Of a DNA stretch of 64,000 bases, positions 1 through 10,530 are shown piece by piece. Below the pieces are notes generated by a model that was not told the DNA's origin, searched no databases, and saw only the letters and a list, made by a program, of their open reading frames with translations. The stretch covers positions 15,355,306 to 15,419,305 of the forward strand of contig OZ029921.1 of the NCBI GenBank assembly GCA_964023275.1, in the 5' to 3' direction. The position numbers were made by a program, and so were the translations under genes. Each line of letters opens with the position of its first letter. Within the stretch, counting starts at the first letter, position 1. This DNA comes from Norana najaformis. Its lineage: Eukaryota > Annelida > Clitellata > Crassiclitellata > Hormogastridae.

Positions 1-2272
1 TGTCTCAGCCTTCCTCTTATTTTCTTTCCACTTTACCATCTATGATATATCTCAGAAGGAATCAACTCTCAGTGTGTGTCCGATCCATTTCCTCTGTCTC
101 GTTCTCATTGTAGCACTCAGAGATCTCCTCTCTTCCACCTGTTGAAACACCTCTTTGTTTGTTTTGCACTCTATCCAGCTAATCTTCTCCATCCTGCACC
201 ATACCCATAACTCAAAAGCCTCCAGTCTTCTGATGTCTTCTTATCTGATGGTCCATGTTTCCAATCCATATAAGACCATGTTCCATATCAATGGTTTGAC
301 CATTCACTTCTTTAGGTTCCTGTTCAGTCCTCCTCTCATTAATTCTTTCCTGTTCATAAAGACATCTTTTCTCATCACTATCCTTTTTATTTCATTATGA
401 CATTTTGCATCTGTTGTAATCATACTTCCTAAGTAGCAAAACTGCCTGACTTGTTCCAACTCTTCATCAGTTACTATTATTTTTACTGTTGTTTCATCTT
501 TTCTGCTTATCTTCATAACCTTTGCCTTTTTGATATTTATTTTCATACCATATTCTATCAAAATTGGGTTCAGGCGGTCCATCATCCTTTGTAGACCTTC
601 TTGTTTATTTGCCAGCATTGCCTGGTTGTCTGCAAGTCTGAGCCCCTTCACCAGTCTTCCTCCTACTTTTATTCCCTCATCCACATTTTCTAGCGCCTCT
701 CGTATAAGTTCTTCAATATAGATGTTAAAAAGTAGTGGTGATAGTGGGCATCCTTGTCTTATTCCTCTACCAATTATTCCCGGTTCTGAATATTCTCCTT
801 CTATTCTTATGTGGCCCATGTACAGATTTCCAATGAGTCTTCTATCCTCTCAATCAATTCCCAGTTTCCTGAGTGCATGCATCAGTTTTTTCCAATCTAC
901 TCTGTCAAATGCCTTTTCGTAGCCCACAAAACATATGTAAACATCTTGATCGTGTTCAAGGGTTCTTTCTGTCAACACTCTTAGTGCTCCAGTGGCATCT
1001 CTTGTACCTCTACCCTTCCTGAATCCCAACTGGTCTTCTCCCAAATACTCGGTCCCTTCTGTCTTGGCTTGTACTCTTTTTGTGATGATCTTTAGCATAA
1101 TCTTGGAAGCATGTTCGAGTAGGCCGTTTGTTCTATGATCCTCACAAGCCATTGCATTGTTCTTTTTCATCGGGATCATGATGGACTGTAAGAAGTCCTC
1201 CGCCCATACTCCAGTGTTGTATATGTCCTGGCACAGCCTTACCGGTTCAGCCATTGCTTTTCTCCCAGATATTTGAGTATCTCTGCCGAGATGTTATCAA
1301 TGCCACCCAGCTTGTTATTTTTCATTTTGCTGACGGCTTCCTGTACCTCATCTAGTCCTACTTCTTCCCCGTCCTTGGAGGTGAGTCCTGATTAAGGTTT
1401 GTGAGTCTGTTCTTGCTCTTATAGAGGCCCTCTATATATTCATTCCTTCTGACATCATTGGGATCTTGTAGTATCCTAGAATTCTTGTCTTCTACCTCTA
1501 TTCCACTTCCTCTGGTCGACCCTTTTGTCATCTTCTTCACTTTTCTGTACAATTGATCATATCTTCCCAGTTTTTGTAATTCTTCTAAATCTCTACCACC
1601 TTCAGCAGTCTATCTTTATACTTTTCTATTCTGGTGGCACATTTGGCAACCCTTTCCTCTAGTAGGATGGCCACTCCATTTTGGCCTGCCTATCCCTCGG
1701 TGTGTATCACTCTAATTCCTTCACTCATAAAGACACCACCCTCCTTCTGTATCACCTCCAACAGTCCCAGGATATCCAAACCCGTTCTTCTCATCTCTCT
1801 GATGACATTGGCTAGCTTTCCCGGTCTCAGCACTGTTCTCTCATTCCACATCCCTGTTCAGAGTTTTGTTTTATTTTTACAAGGATTTCGCTAGATGACG
1901 GCCGAAGAGGCCTTGTTTCCTCCCCTGCCGTACCCGACTCTCTCCGTCAGTGGCTAGTTTGAATCATTCAAGTTGTCTTGTTTCTTTACTATTGCAATTG
2001 TTTGTGTACTCGGGAAGTTTTAGAGAGGTAGTTTCCCATTGCCTTCCTCCCATTGTTTTTACTGAGACACCATATCCTGTGTTGATGCCTTCCATCGCCC
2101 GTCCTTCAGACCCTTTGTCTCTGGGGGCTCGCTTATACCGGCGAGTGCTCAGTCGTCCACCGTGCACTCTGTTTCCAATAGAGGGACCTTGTGAAGGCAG
2201 TGTTGTGGGCATTTGAGTAGTAGAGGCTTTTTGAGACGCTTGCTGTACCAATTTCCACCCCCAACTGTACAT
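1..2272 (-). mobile_element. RTE-type LINE remnant (endonuclease and reverse transcriptase), runs off left edge
   Basis: Read on the minus strand, the 5' region (about 2270-1890) is followed by an APE-endonuclease start (TMLRPGKLANVI near 1830) with a gap, then reverse transcriptase. The RT pieces are 1254-850 (with LGFRKGRGTRDA) and 819-304 (RQGCPLSPLLFNIYIEEL; the usual YADD catalytic box appears as LADN). The 3' portion continues to base 1. Several stops and a frameshift separate the blocks, so the copy is dead. The best recognised family is the RTE group often mis-annotated as craniofacial development protein 2-like. Confidence 0.85.
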
Positions 2273-2771
2273 ATGCTATGTGAGTTTATATACATATATT
2301 GTGTATTTGTATAAATTGCTTTCATATATGGTAGGCAATGTACCCTCTAAGGACTGACTTGGTATGAACAAAAACTTTAGTTTTTGAGCAATAATTTTGT
2401 GATGATATGACATATGAATTAAGAACTTTCAGCAAATGGAGTATGCATACAAGGGGATAATGTAGGAAAATAATTTACAAAATGAACACAAGTAAATACT
2501 CATAATTTACCTGTCATAGTGTTCCCTTTTCCTTCCCTGTTTTCATAAATTATAAGCATTGTCAACATTTATTGTTTCTCATTAACTTATCTAAATGTTC
2601 AGCATCTAGATGATTTCTGTCGTTATTTTAATAGAGTTCACGGACTAAAGCCTCTTTAAATATCTGTGCCTGATGACTTAAATGTTCCAGAGGTATCCAG
2701 TTGTAAACACATTTCACCGTCAAAGTGTTCTTGTTGTTGCACAAAAAATCCAAAATGTCTTCATTTGTCTT

Positions 2772-2997
2772 TACTGGTACCCTGATACCCCTTCTTCCTC
2801 TTATCTGTCTCTCCAACCCCAAACATCATCCACCGTAGCTGCCATGCTGTCTCTCTGCCTGACTCTTGGATCTTGACCTGGAACCGAACCCTTTTGCCTA
2901 TTGATTTTGTTTTGACTGAGCGCCTGAGAATAAGCTGGTCCCCGCGGCATGGCTTTCGTTGGGCGCTGTAGAAATCTCGGAATTACGATTACGATTA
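2772..2997 (+). repeat. Dispersed repeat family A, copy 1
   Basis: Family A ends in a gggcgctgtagaaatc block and an ATTACG microsatellite tail. Upstream are the blocks aataagctggtccc, ttttgttttgactgagcgcc and gatcttgacctgg. It looks like the 3' end of a LINE or a SINE using such an end. Orientation is set by the tail. Confidence 0.75.
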
Positions 2998-4049
2998 CTG
3001 CTTCACTTTTTAATTACTTTGCGAACAGTTAAATTATCCCCTTTGGCTTTGGGTGCTGAAAAGAATCTTCAGATATATTTAATAAATCGCAGTACTTGGT
3101 TGAAAGTCTTCTCAACTGTTCATGTCCAAATAAAAAATTGGCCAGGTTTGACATGGTTGAAAACATTCTTTATCAAAACCCATTCACCAGCTGGATCCTG
3201 AGTGGAAACAAATTGTGCAGACAATACACATTTAGTGTTGCAATACTGAAACAGTTCTTCCCAAAATACTTGCTGTCTGGCAGCATGCCATATATAGGCT
3301 TAAATCTATCTGTACCAAAAAGTTTGTCAACCATTTTTTGTGCAACATTACTTTCCATAATGTCAGCTTCATGTTTTGAAGTGGCTGTAAAATGTATAAG
3401 TTAAACTCTATATTTCAAAGACACCTATAGGTACAAAAAATTTCAACAAACGACTGTTAAAATAATCACATAGAGCAAACAAACTGAGCATATGTGACTA
3501 ATTTGAGGGCTGGAAGTTGGAAAGACAGAAATAATGTTGCCAAACACAAATATTCAAAAGTTTATAGTGCATTATTTATAACACCCATTCGGCATCTGTG
3601 TGCACAACAAGAAATATTTGTGCACTACAGCTTTTATTGCTGTGCACATTTGCACATTGTGCAGCTTTGAGGGAACGTTGGTGGTAGGCCCTAATGGCTT
3701 GCATGAGTACTAGTAGGTTTCCATGACTCAGCTTTTGTTTGATTTCTGAAATAATGTAGGACATTTCATCTGCTCATATGATTACCTGGTAAATACCAGT
3801 ACTAGTATGTATTCTTATTATTGTATATATACATGCTATATACATGCATATCTATGCAACTGTGTTATTTATTGTGACAGAACTTTTAAACTGGCTGGCT
3901 GCCAACACGATTTGGGAAATTGTTAAAGTTGGCAGCAAAGAAAGCTTTTCAGCCGTGACCTGCCAAAACCACGATCCTTTGTAGCAGTCACAATGGAAGG
4001 TCGATTCGTGTGACTGTGAAAGTTTTAATAAAGGCGTCATCCGGGTTTA
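2998..4049. other. Non-coding stretch before the first TPRN exon found
   Basis: AT-rich, several short ORFs of random character, no recognised exon or repeat. An N-terminal TPRN exon could lie left of the window beyond the LINE. Confidence 0.4.
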
Positions 4050-4056
4050 CCTAGCC

Positions 4057-5571
4057 ATGCTTGCTGATCATGAATGTATTCATGTTTGGGAGCATTCTTT
4101 AGAGTGTTGGCAAAGGCAAGATAATTTACTGGCTTTCAGCAAACATGACAAGCTGTTGTCTGGACTGGCTGGTAATCTCTCTACAAAAACTGAAAGGGGT
4201 CAAGTTTCAAAAGAGTCTTATAGCTTTGGTAGGTTTGGAAGCAATTCAGTGTTAAATTCTTGTGCTACTAACTCTGGAGTTGGTTCTATATCTCAGGGCT
4301 TTGTTTCCGAGGCAAAGTCATGTGATACCCTAACTTTTTCAATAGGAAATATATCTGAAGCACAGTCCATTGGAAAGAGACAAGAGCTGATCAGAGATGA
4401 CGATTCAGAAATCAATGAGAGTTATACAGTAGAAGCGTTTGATCCTTCTTCTCTTGAATTTCGTAATAATTCATTATTGAATGAAAGTGAATTTGTATAC
4501 GGAAAAGGATTTGTTAGCAAACTTCTCAATAAATTCAAAAAACTTGCCACGCAACACTGTGAACGGAAATCCAGCTCAACAAACGAATTTCAGAAAAGTA
4601 ACTCTTGCCAAGAGAAACCTTGTGATTTGTACAGTGAAACGAAAGACCAAGATAAGAAACTGTCTGCTGGTAGTTCTCTGTTAAAAGGAAACACAGTGCT
4701 AACAGGTATTGCAAGTATTATGGAGAATTTGGCGACACCTAGTAAAAAGAGAAATAGTACATTTTATGTTGCAAAAAACAGCACAAATTCTGCTGGTGGT
4801 GGTAGTACAAATTTGTTGAAAATTGGTATAGAAAAGGAAAGGAATACTGGCAAAACAGTGGCAGATCATGACATTGGTGAATTTCCCAAACGAGATTCAG
4901 TACTACATATTAGGAAAGAGTTTGAAAAAGTTGTCAAGTCAAAAGGAAGTTATGCACAAAGTGATTCTGTTGGTGGAAGACTGCGCGAGATATTAGTTAA
5001 TAACAACGTGGAAGAATTTGATGGAATATCAACCACCAAGGATCGTTTCCAAGGTTTTAATTGCACTGCTTTACAGTCTCAAAGTGTGCAATCTGCTGAT
5101 GAATTTGAGTCAGGTGGTAAATTGAAAATGTCTTATGATTCTGTTCAACAAGAGATAAAACCTGCGGCTGCAAGATTTGAAGCAGAACAACATAGTGACT
5201 TAGCTGTCACAAATTCTGCACAAAAACCAGATTCAAAAACTGTTCGTCCAGGCTCACTTCTTCTGCAACCAGCTTCCAATACCAGAGGACCATTGGCTAA
5301 ACCAGAGTATCTAAGCCTGAACAAATTTAATGATATAAAGACATATACATGCTCAAAAAAACGACCCAAAATGAGCGTTGATGAGCTGGATAAACGACTG
5401 GAACACAATTTACCAGTTACCAACATTGATGACGTGATGGATGACACTTCTGGAAATGAAGAAGAGCTGCAGGGTCAGGAGTTCAGCAAAGAATTTGTGT
5501 GTGAATTTGTAGGTGGTGGCGTTAAAATCAACCGATCGGTATTGAAAGTGTCAAAATCAAGTGTCAACAAG
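4057..5571 (+). CDS. TPRN: TPRN large exon
   Basis: This 505-codon exon carries most of the taperin-like protein and ends in a consensus donor (AAG, then gtgagc). It is Ser-, Asn- and Lys-rich with no transmembrane segment. A basic KKRPK stretch near residue 432 precedes the conserved LPVTNIDDV block. The longest overlapping reverse-strand frame (5145-5447) is a shadow. The start ATG is provisional: a splice acceptor at about 4049 is equally possible. Confidence 0.8.
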
Positions 5572-8500
5572 GTGAGCTATTCCTCAAATTAATCTATGCA
5601 ACAGAGCCTAAAAAAGTAGGTAGATTTTCTAAATGAGCAACATGTTGAAACATATAATTTTTAACAGCAAAGTTTTAACCTCATATTGAACTAAATTTAA
5701 TAAATTGTATACTTTTCAACCTTCTCACAGTTTTATGCATTGATTTTGACCATGGTTTGACCATTTAGTGAATATTGTCTGCCGCTAGCCACCGCCGGAT
5801 GCCAGACAACATTGACCAACTATCAGTGACATTGTGACTTGCTTAGTTTAAGTAACTGTGATTGTCCAATACAGTTTCTTTTGAATTTTCTGTTAATTTA
5901 TATGTTTCAACATGTTGCTTTTGGAGAGTGTAATTCTGTTACTGCTTATGTAATTCCATTACCACTATAAATAAATTCACCAATATTCATGTATGTCAAC
6001 AATGGCAGTAATACTGTGGCTAAATACAGGTCGGCACTGGACGTACACACTGCTGAAATTGTTGAGCATTTAAGTTACGTAACTTCCCATTTGGAGTTTT
6101 GGCAGTGATGTAATGTCCCATGGAATCTGCCTTCACAGTGTAATTCCATTACCATGCGAGTTTAACTTAATACCACAAGAAAGTAACAAACCCCAAAACA
6201 CTTGATGCGAGTTTAACTTAATACCACAAGAAAGTAACAAACCCCAAAACACTTGACCAAGCAAACCTCTACACAGAGACAGTTTTATAACAGCAGGCGC
6301 TGTTTATACACAAGGGAGGCAGTATGCATTAATACTCCTGGCTTCCGAATTGTAGTGTTCCTACACCATGGAATTGCCCAGAAACTAGATCATCTAGTCT
6401 AGATATATTCATGCACCTTTGATGGAGAAAATTCTTTAGAAATAAGTAAAGAATTAAAAAGTAGCAGTGGCAAAGTGAATATTTAATAACTCACATATAT
6501 GTAATTCTCTGATCTAAGTATGATGACAAAATCTTTGTTATTTAGTTTGTTTGTATGTGTTCATAATTGTATGTATATATTGATGCATGCATGCAGAGGC
6601 TCATACAGCACCATTTAAGAACCTCTCAGAAGCTCTAGTGCCCTACTTAACTGACCTAAACAACTGCAACTTAATTGTGTGTATGCAAGGATAGATTATT
6701 CCCAAAGCATAATCCAAAACGAACAAAAGCATGATGGACTGGAGTTGATGCAAGGATCATAAGAGCGGCACCTCCACTTCACCACGGGCAGCAAAGTGCA
6801 GCAATCTCTGACCCACACTGACTGAAAACACAAAGACTGAAACTGAAAGACTGAAACACAAAGCTACTTAACTTACTGGAAGGATGCTTCACTTGGGTTG
6901 CTTCTCTCCCTAATGCTGACAGGTGAAGCATCCTACCAGTTTCTTACTGGGAGGATGCTTCACTTGTCAGCATATAAGAGAATAGTGAGTGCTTTTAATT
7001 TCTCAGCAGAAAGCCAGTGCACTTTGTCTTAAATATATTCTGATATTGTCAAGTATTTTGGCCACAACTCAGGTGGCACAGTTGAGGACAGTAGCTGGTG
7101 TAATCAAGTCTTTGGCAAGCCTGCAAAGATGAAATTGCAGTAATCAGGGGCATCTGGATGATCAGTTGACTAGGGACAGAATGGAACTGGTCACCTAGCT
7201 GTGTAGTCAAAGACCATTTCACCATCACTGTCATCTAATAAGGAGTTAATGAAACCAGTCCAGAGGTTCACTGATTCTGTGGATGGGAATAGCGTGTAAT
7301 GCTCAGGCGTTAAATGCTGTGCTTACTCTGAGACGAGCAAGTAGCGTGACAACAGCAATTATCACATAATAAGTCCAAGACAGCGTCGAGCAAGGCACTC
7401 TATTGTGTATAAAATCCTAGTAGCATAATTTTTATAGCATAAATTTTTAGGTTCTTAAAAAGGTGCTATATAAATAGCATACATATATACATGCATAAAT
7501 ACATATATAACTACATATTGTTGCAAGGACACGTATGAGTGGGAAGAGGGTTTGTGTCTGGTGGAGACATGCCACCCGCTACTACCAGACATACAACAGT
7601 CTGGTAGTAGCAAGTGGCTGTTGTTAATTGCTTGCATTATAAATGTCTGTTTAATAATAATAATAATAATAAATTAATTGAGCTGGCAATGGACAGATCC
7701 CAAGATAGTGCTCAAAGGACTTGATGTTTACTTCTCAGCTTATGCCGGTATGAAATTCTATTGGTTGTTGATCGAGGCACCTGAATGCAAACAACTTGCC
7801 CATTGTCACGACATGGATCCTTGAGCAGGCCCCTAGATCACAGATCAGACCAAGCACTCTACCACTACTACTCTACTAGACCACAATGTGACAGTATCTT
7901 GTGCTTTACAAATTGACTTAATAATAGTAATACTATTAATACTAATAATAATAATAAAAATTTTCAAAATAAAAATAACAATGAATAATATTAATAAAAA
8001 ATAATTAAATAATAATAATCCAACAACAAACCAGATAGAGGCAGGAACTGGTACATGCAGAGGGATTGAATGAGGTGATAATGTTCTGTTTCAACAGAGG
8101 GTTAGTTTCAGCCTTCATTCGACATCAGTGTTTGAGTATCCTTCGGAACCCACATCGAGAGGATCAGTTCCTGCTGAGACGAATGCCTTAGAGTCTTGGA
8201 ATCACAGTGGCAATGAATCTGAACATGATGGGGATCAACTGAACATCAGCAGCAAGTCTCTTCAGTCTTCACCAGCCTGTAGTGGTACAGGTAAATTGGA
8301 CTGTATATTGAACCAATTCTGTTCCTGTTGCCAAATTCTTTCCTTGGTATTTTGTGCCATGCAGCAGAGATAGTGATTCTATTCTAAATTGTGAAGCTAT
8401 ATCCCAAGCACAACAAGAAGATATATACCACCTTCAGGAGGAATTGAAACATGAATCCATAAGTGAATATCCTTGGAAATCTTGAATATATAATAAAAAA

Positions 8501-9686
8501 ACCATAAGTGTGATTATGTGATGAGGACATTGCAACAGTGTACTGCAAAAATATGACAGTGCTGGCCATGCTTACAGATGTTGGAACTCAACAGCTAGAA
8601 GAAATATCAGCCAGCCAGCTTTGTAAAACAATTTGCTATTTTAAATTGTTGCAATAGAAGATAAGTATAAAAAGTATTTAGAACATTATGCAACAATTTT
8701 ACTTTTCTTGATTTATGATTTCTGTTAATTTAAAATGAAAGAATTGAGCTTATTTCTTCACTGAAGTTAAGTTACAGGCCAGATTGTGCTGCTGCAGTGA
8801 ATTTAGGTACATCTTGAGCTTCATAATCATAACAGTGGTCAAAGCCTTTGACATGCTTGACTCAATCAACAGAAGTGGCCAAATATTTCTCGTAAATAGT
8901 GATTGTATGGCCTCGACCCTGCTCATTTTTGAATGAATTAATTGGGTGAGATCCTTCACCACCGTGTTTTGTCTTTCCCACGTTTCTAATTTGTAGAGAG
9001 AAGCAATCTTTCTCAAACTCTTGCAGTTGTAATTCTCTTGCTGTCACTTCTGCCGCACCTTTCCCTTTCTACTGCAATATAGCCACTCTAGATACACTTT
9101 CTTCTCTCGGAATTGATTTTGCGTAGCCCTTTTGTGCTGAAGGACTTAGGATAAACAATAATAATAATAAATAAATGAAATAACACAATTAATTGAAGGA
9201 ATAATTGTACACAACTTTCAGGTTATGTACATATACGTTTCTGACCTGAAAGGTGCTTTAATATAACAATAATTTTTGATTGATCATATATACCCAGATA
9301 AAAATATAACAGTTAATTATATTATATATTGTATAAGGCAAGGAACGCAGATTGTATGTGATATGTTGCTAAATATGAGCAAGACAGAACATTTTTTTAA
9401 TATTCACTTGACCGTGAAGCATTTGTTAATTCAAAGTTTTGCTGGTTTAGGCAAGCTGGGCTTATACCAAGCGCGAATCCTCGAGCACTGCACCTTGGTT
9501 CCATGTTACGGCACAGAATCTCCTTCAACCTCAAGTCTTCTGATGCAACAGCAACAGCGGTATTCAGAAATGAATTTACGGCAGATGGTGAACATGCCAC
9601 AACCACTTTTGGTCAATTCTTGCTCTGCAGATGAGCCGTCTACGCTGTGGTCTGATCGCAATTCAGGGACTGAATTACTGTTCTGA
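4057..9686 (+). CDS. TPRN: Taperin (TPRN) homologue, three exons
   Basis: Coding exons are 4057-5571 (phase 0 end), 8098-8290 (phase 1 end) and 9451-9686 (stop TGA), giving 647 aa. All junctions are GT/AG and in phase. Vertebrate taperin is an actin-associated, protein phosphatase 1-binding protein of hair-cell stereocilia and other actin-rich sites. The match rests on several short blocks in the right order: VYG plus VSKLLNKF near residue 145, LPVTNIDDV near 451, RVSF followed by FEYPSE from residue 506, and a C-terminus ending in acidic/Ser residues then ELLF. Between blocks it is low-complexity, Ser/Asn/Lys-rich and probably disordered. The vertebrate N-terminal Trp-Lys block was not found, and the frame is open upstream of the chosen ATG only to about 3985, so a 5' exon may be missing (an AG precedes 4050). 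The family assignment comes from remembered motif patterns, not a search. Confidence 0.8.
6156..6257 (+). repeat. Tandem duplication, 51-bp unit, two copies
   Basis: The unit starts gcgagtttaacttaatacc and ends aaaacacttga. The two copies are virtually identical, so the duplication is recent. It lies in TPRN intron 1. Confidence 0.9.
7649..7673 (+). repeat. (TAA)n microsatellite
   Basis: A short run of taa units. A second, broken AT-rich run of taa/aat units lies at 7918-8025. Confidence 0.8.
7675..7890 (-). mobile_element. Possible degenerate SINE in TPRN intron 1
   Basis: Minus-strand ggtctagtagagtagtagtgg resembles a worn tRNA A-box region, followed by a body with a conserved-looking caagttgtttgcattcagg. 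It abuts a TAA microsatellite at 7649-7673. The B box is poor. Confidence 0.35.
8098..8290 (+). CDS. TPRN: TPRN exon 2, RVSF PP1-docking exon
   Basis: The acceptor is tttcaacag at 8097. The first four residues are RVSF, the canonical PP1-binding RVxF motif, followed by a Ser/Thr stretch and FEYPSE, which matches the block after the PP1 motif in vertebrate taperin. The remainder is acidic and Ser-rich. The donor gtaaat follows codon position 1. Confidence 0.8.
8291..9450 (+). other. TPRN: TPRN intron 2
   Basis: AT-rich with a short taa run near 9.16 kb. A minus-strand ORF at 8750-9016 has no recognisable domain. Nothing else seen. Confidence 0.5.
9451..9686 (+). CDS. TPRN: TPRN terminal coding exon
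   Basis: The acceptor is gctggtttag. The exon completes a split Gly codon and encodes 77 further residues, including a Gln/Met-rich stretch and the C-terminal ELLF, then TGA at 9684-9686. Vertebrate taperin also ends in a short acidic/Ser segment with a hydrophobic terminus. Confidence 0.75.
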
Positions 9687-10220
9687 CCATTTTGGGAGCT
9701 GGTTTAGCTCGTGTTCAGCTGCTTTGATTTACTGTTTTACATTTGCCTCAATTTGTAACTGTGAGCTTTAACAGATTTCATGGATCATTTCTTTATATTT
9801 AATTATATTCTTTATTTATCACAGTGATTTGATTATGTTTTCCATTACATTGTTCTCTAAGGACCGATATCCTGGAGTTTCACTGAACCAATATTTTAAT
9901 AAGTTGACACCAAAGAACATTTTTATCACAGTGGACAATAGAATTCATTAGTTTAGATAGAGTTTTAATTCATTGTACATGTATTTCTGCCAGCAATGTA
10001 AATTATAAATTTAAATAAGTAACTTAACGAGGCATACTTTATTTCATATTTTTTCTTTCTGTTTCTTCTTTTACATAGACTTCAAGTCTTGCAAAGATGT
10101 CTTGTTGCAATTTGTATATTAATATTCTTTTATTTATATATACTGGGGTGTTTAAACCTGGTGGTAATAACATGTGTTCTAGACCTTATGAGGAGCAATA
10201 AAGAATTCTGAATTAACATT
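9687..10220 (+). other. TPRN: TPRN 3' UTR
   Basis: AT-rich non-coding DNA downstream of the taperin stop. It ends near a perfect AATAAA at 10197-10202. The exact cleavage site is not visible. Confidence 0.6.
10197..10202 (+). terminator. TPRN: Poly(A) signal of TPRN
   Basis: AATAAA about 510 bases after the stop codon, in the expected strand and range for a 3' UTR end. Confidence 0.6.
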
Positions 10221-10289
10221 TGAACAAGTTTCGTGTTATAAAGTCAGAACAGTGCGAACTGATTTGCAGGTCAGTAGTATCATAAAGGT

Positions 10290-10530
10290 TTTAAATCATG
10301 GCTGAGGTTTGGTTTTTAATCGCAGGTAACGTTTGGGTTTAAATCACCCAGAATGAGGTTTGGTTTCAAACCACTTCTAAACATAGTGTTTTTCCTAAAT
10401 ATAGTGTTTTAAACCACTCCTAAAGATAGTGTCACTTTAAAAACCACCCCTAAGGTTCTGTCACTTTAAAACACAGGTGAGTATAATTTTAAATCAAGGG
10501 TAAGTAAATTTTAAAACACTGCTAAGTGAG
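10290..10530 (+). repeat. Degenerate tandem repeats after TPRN
   Basis: Repeating words such as gtttggttt, taaaccactcctaaa and agtgtcactttaaaa, spaced about 30-40 bp apart. Probably an old minisatellite. Confidence 0.55.

Larger units (their letters stand above)
5572..8097 (+). other. TPRN: TPRN intron 1
   Basis: Holds the 51-bp duplication, a possible SINE, TAA microsatellites, and a repeated gaagcatcctaccag / ggatgcttcacttg pair (6.88-6.97 kb) that could form a small hairpin. No coding potential seen. Confidence 0.5.

Noticed and set aside
5145-5447. Minus-strand 100-aa ORF
   Set aside because: It is a shadow of the taperin large exon.
6870-6990. Inverted gaagcatcct / aggatgcttc words
   Set aside because: A small local hairpin or worn repeat; too short and isolated to call a transposon.
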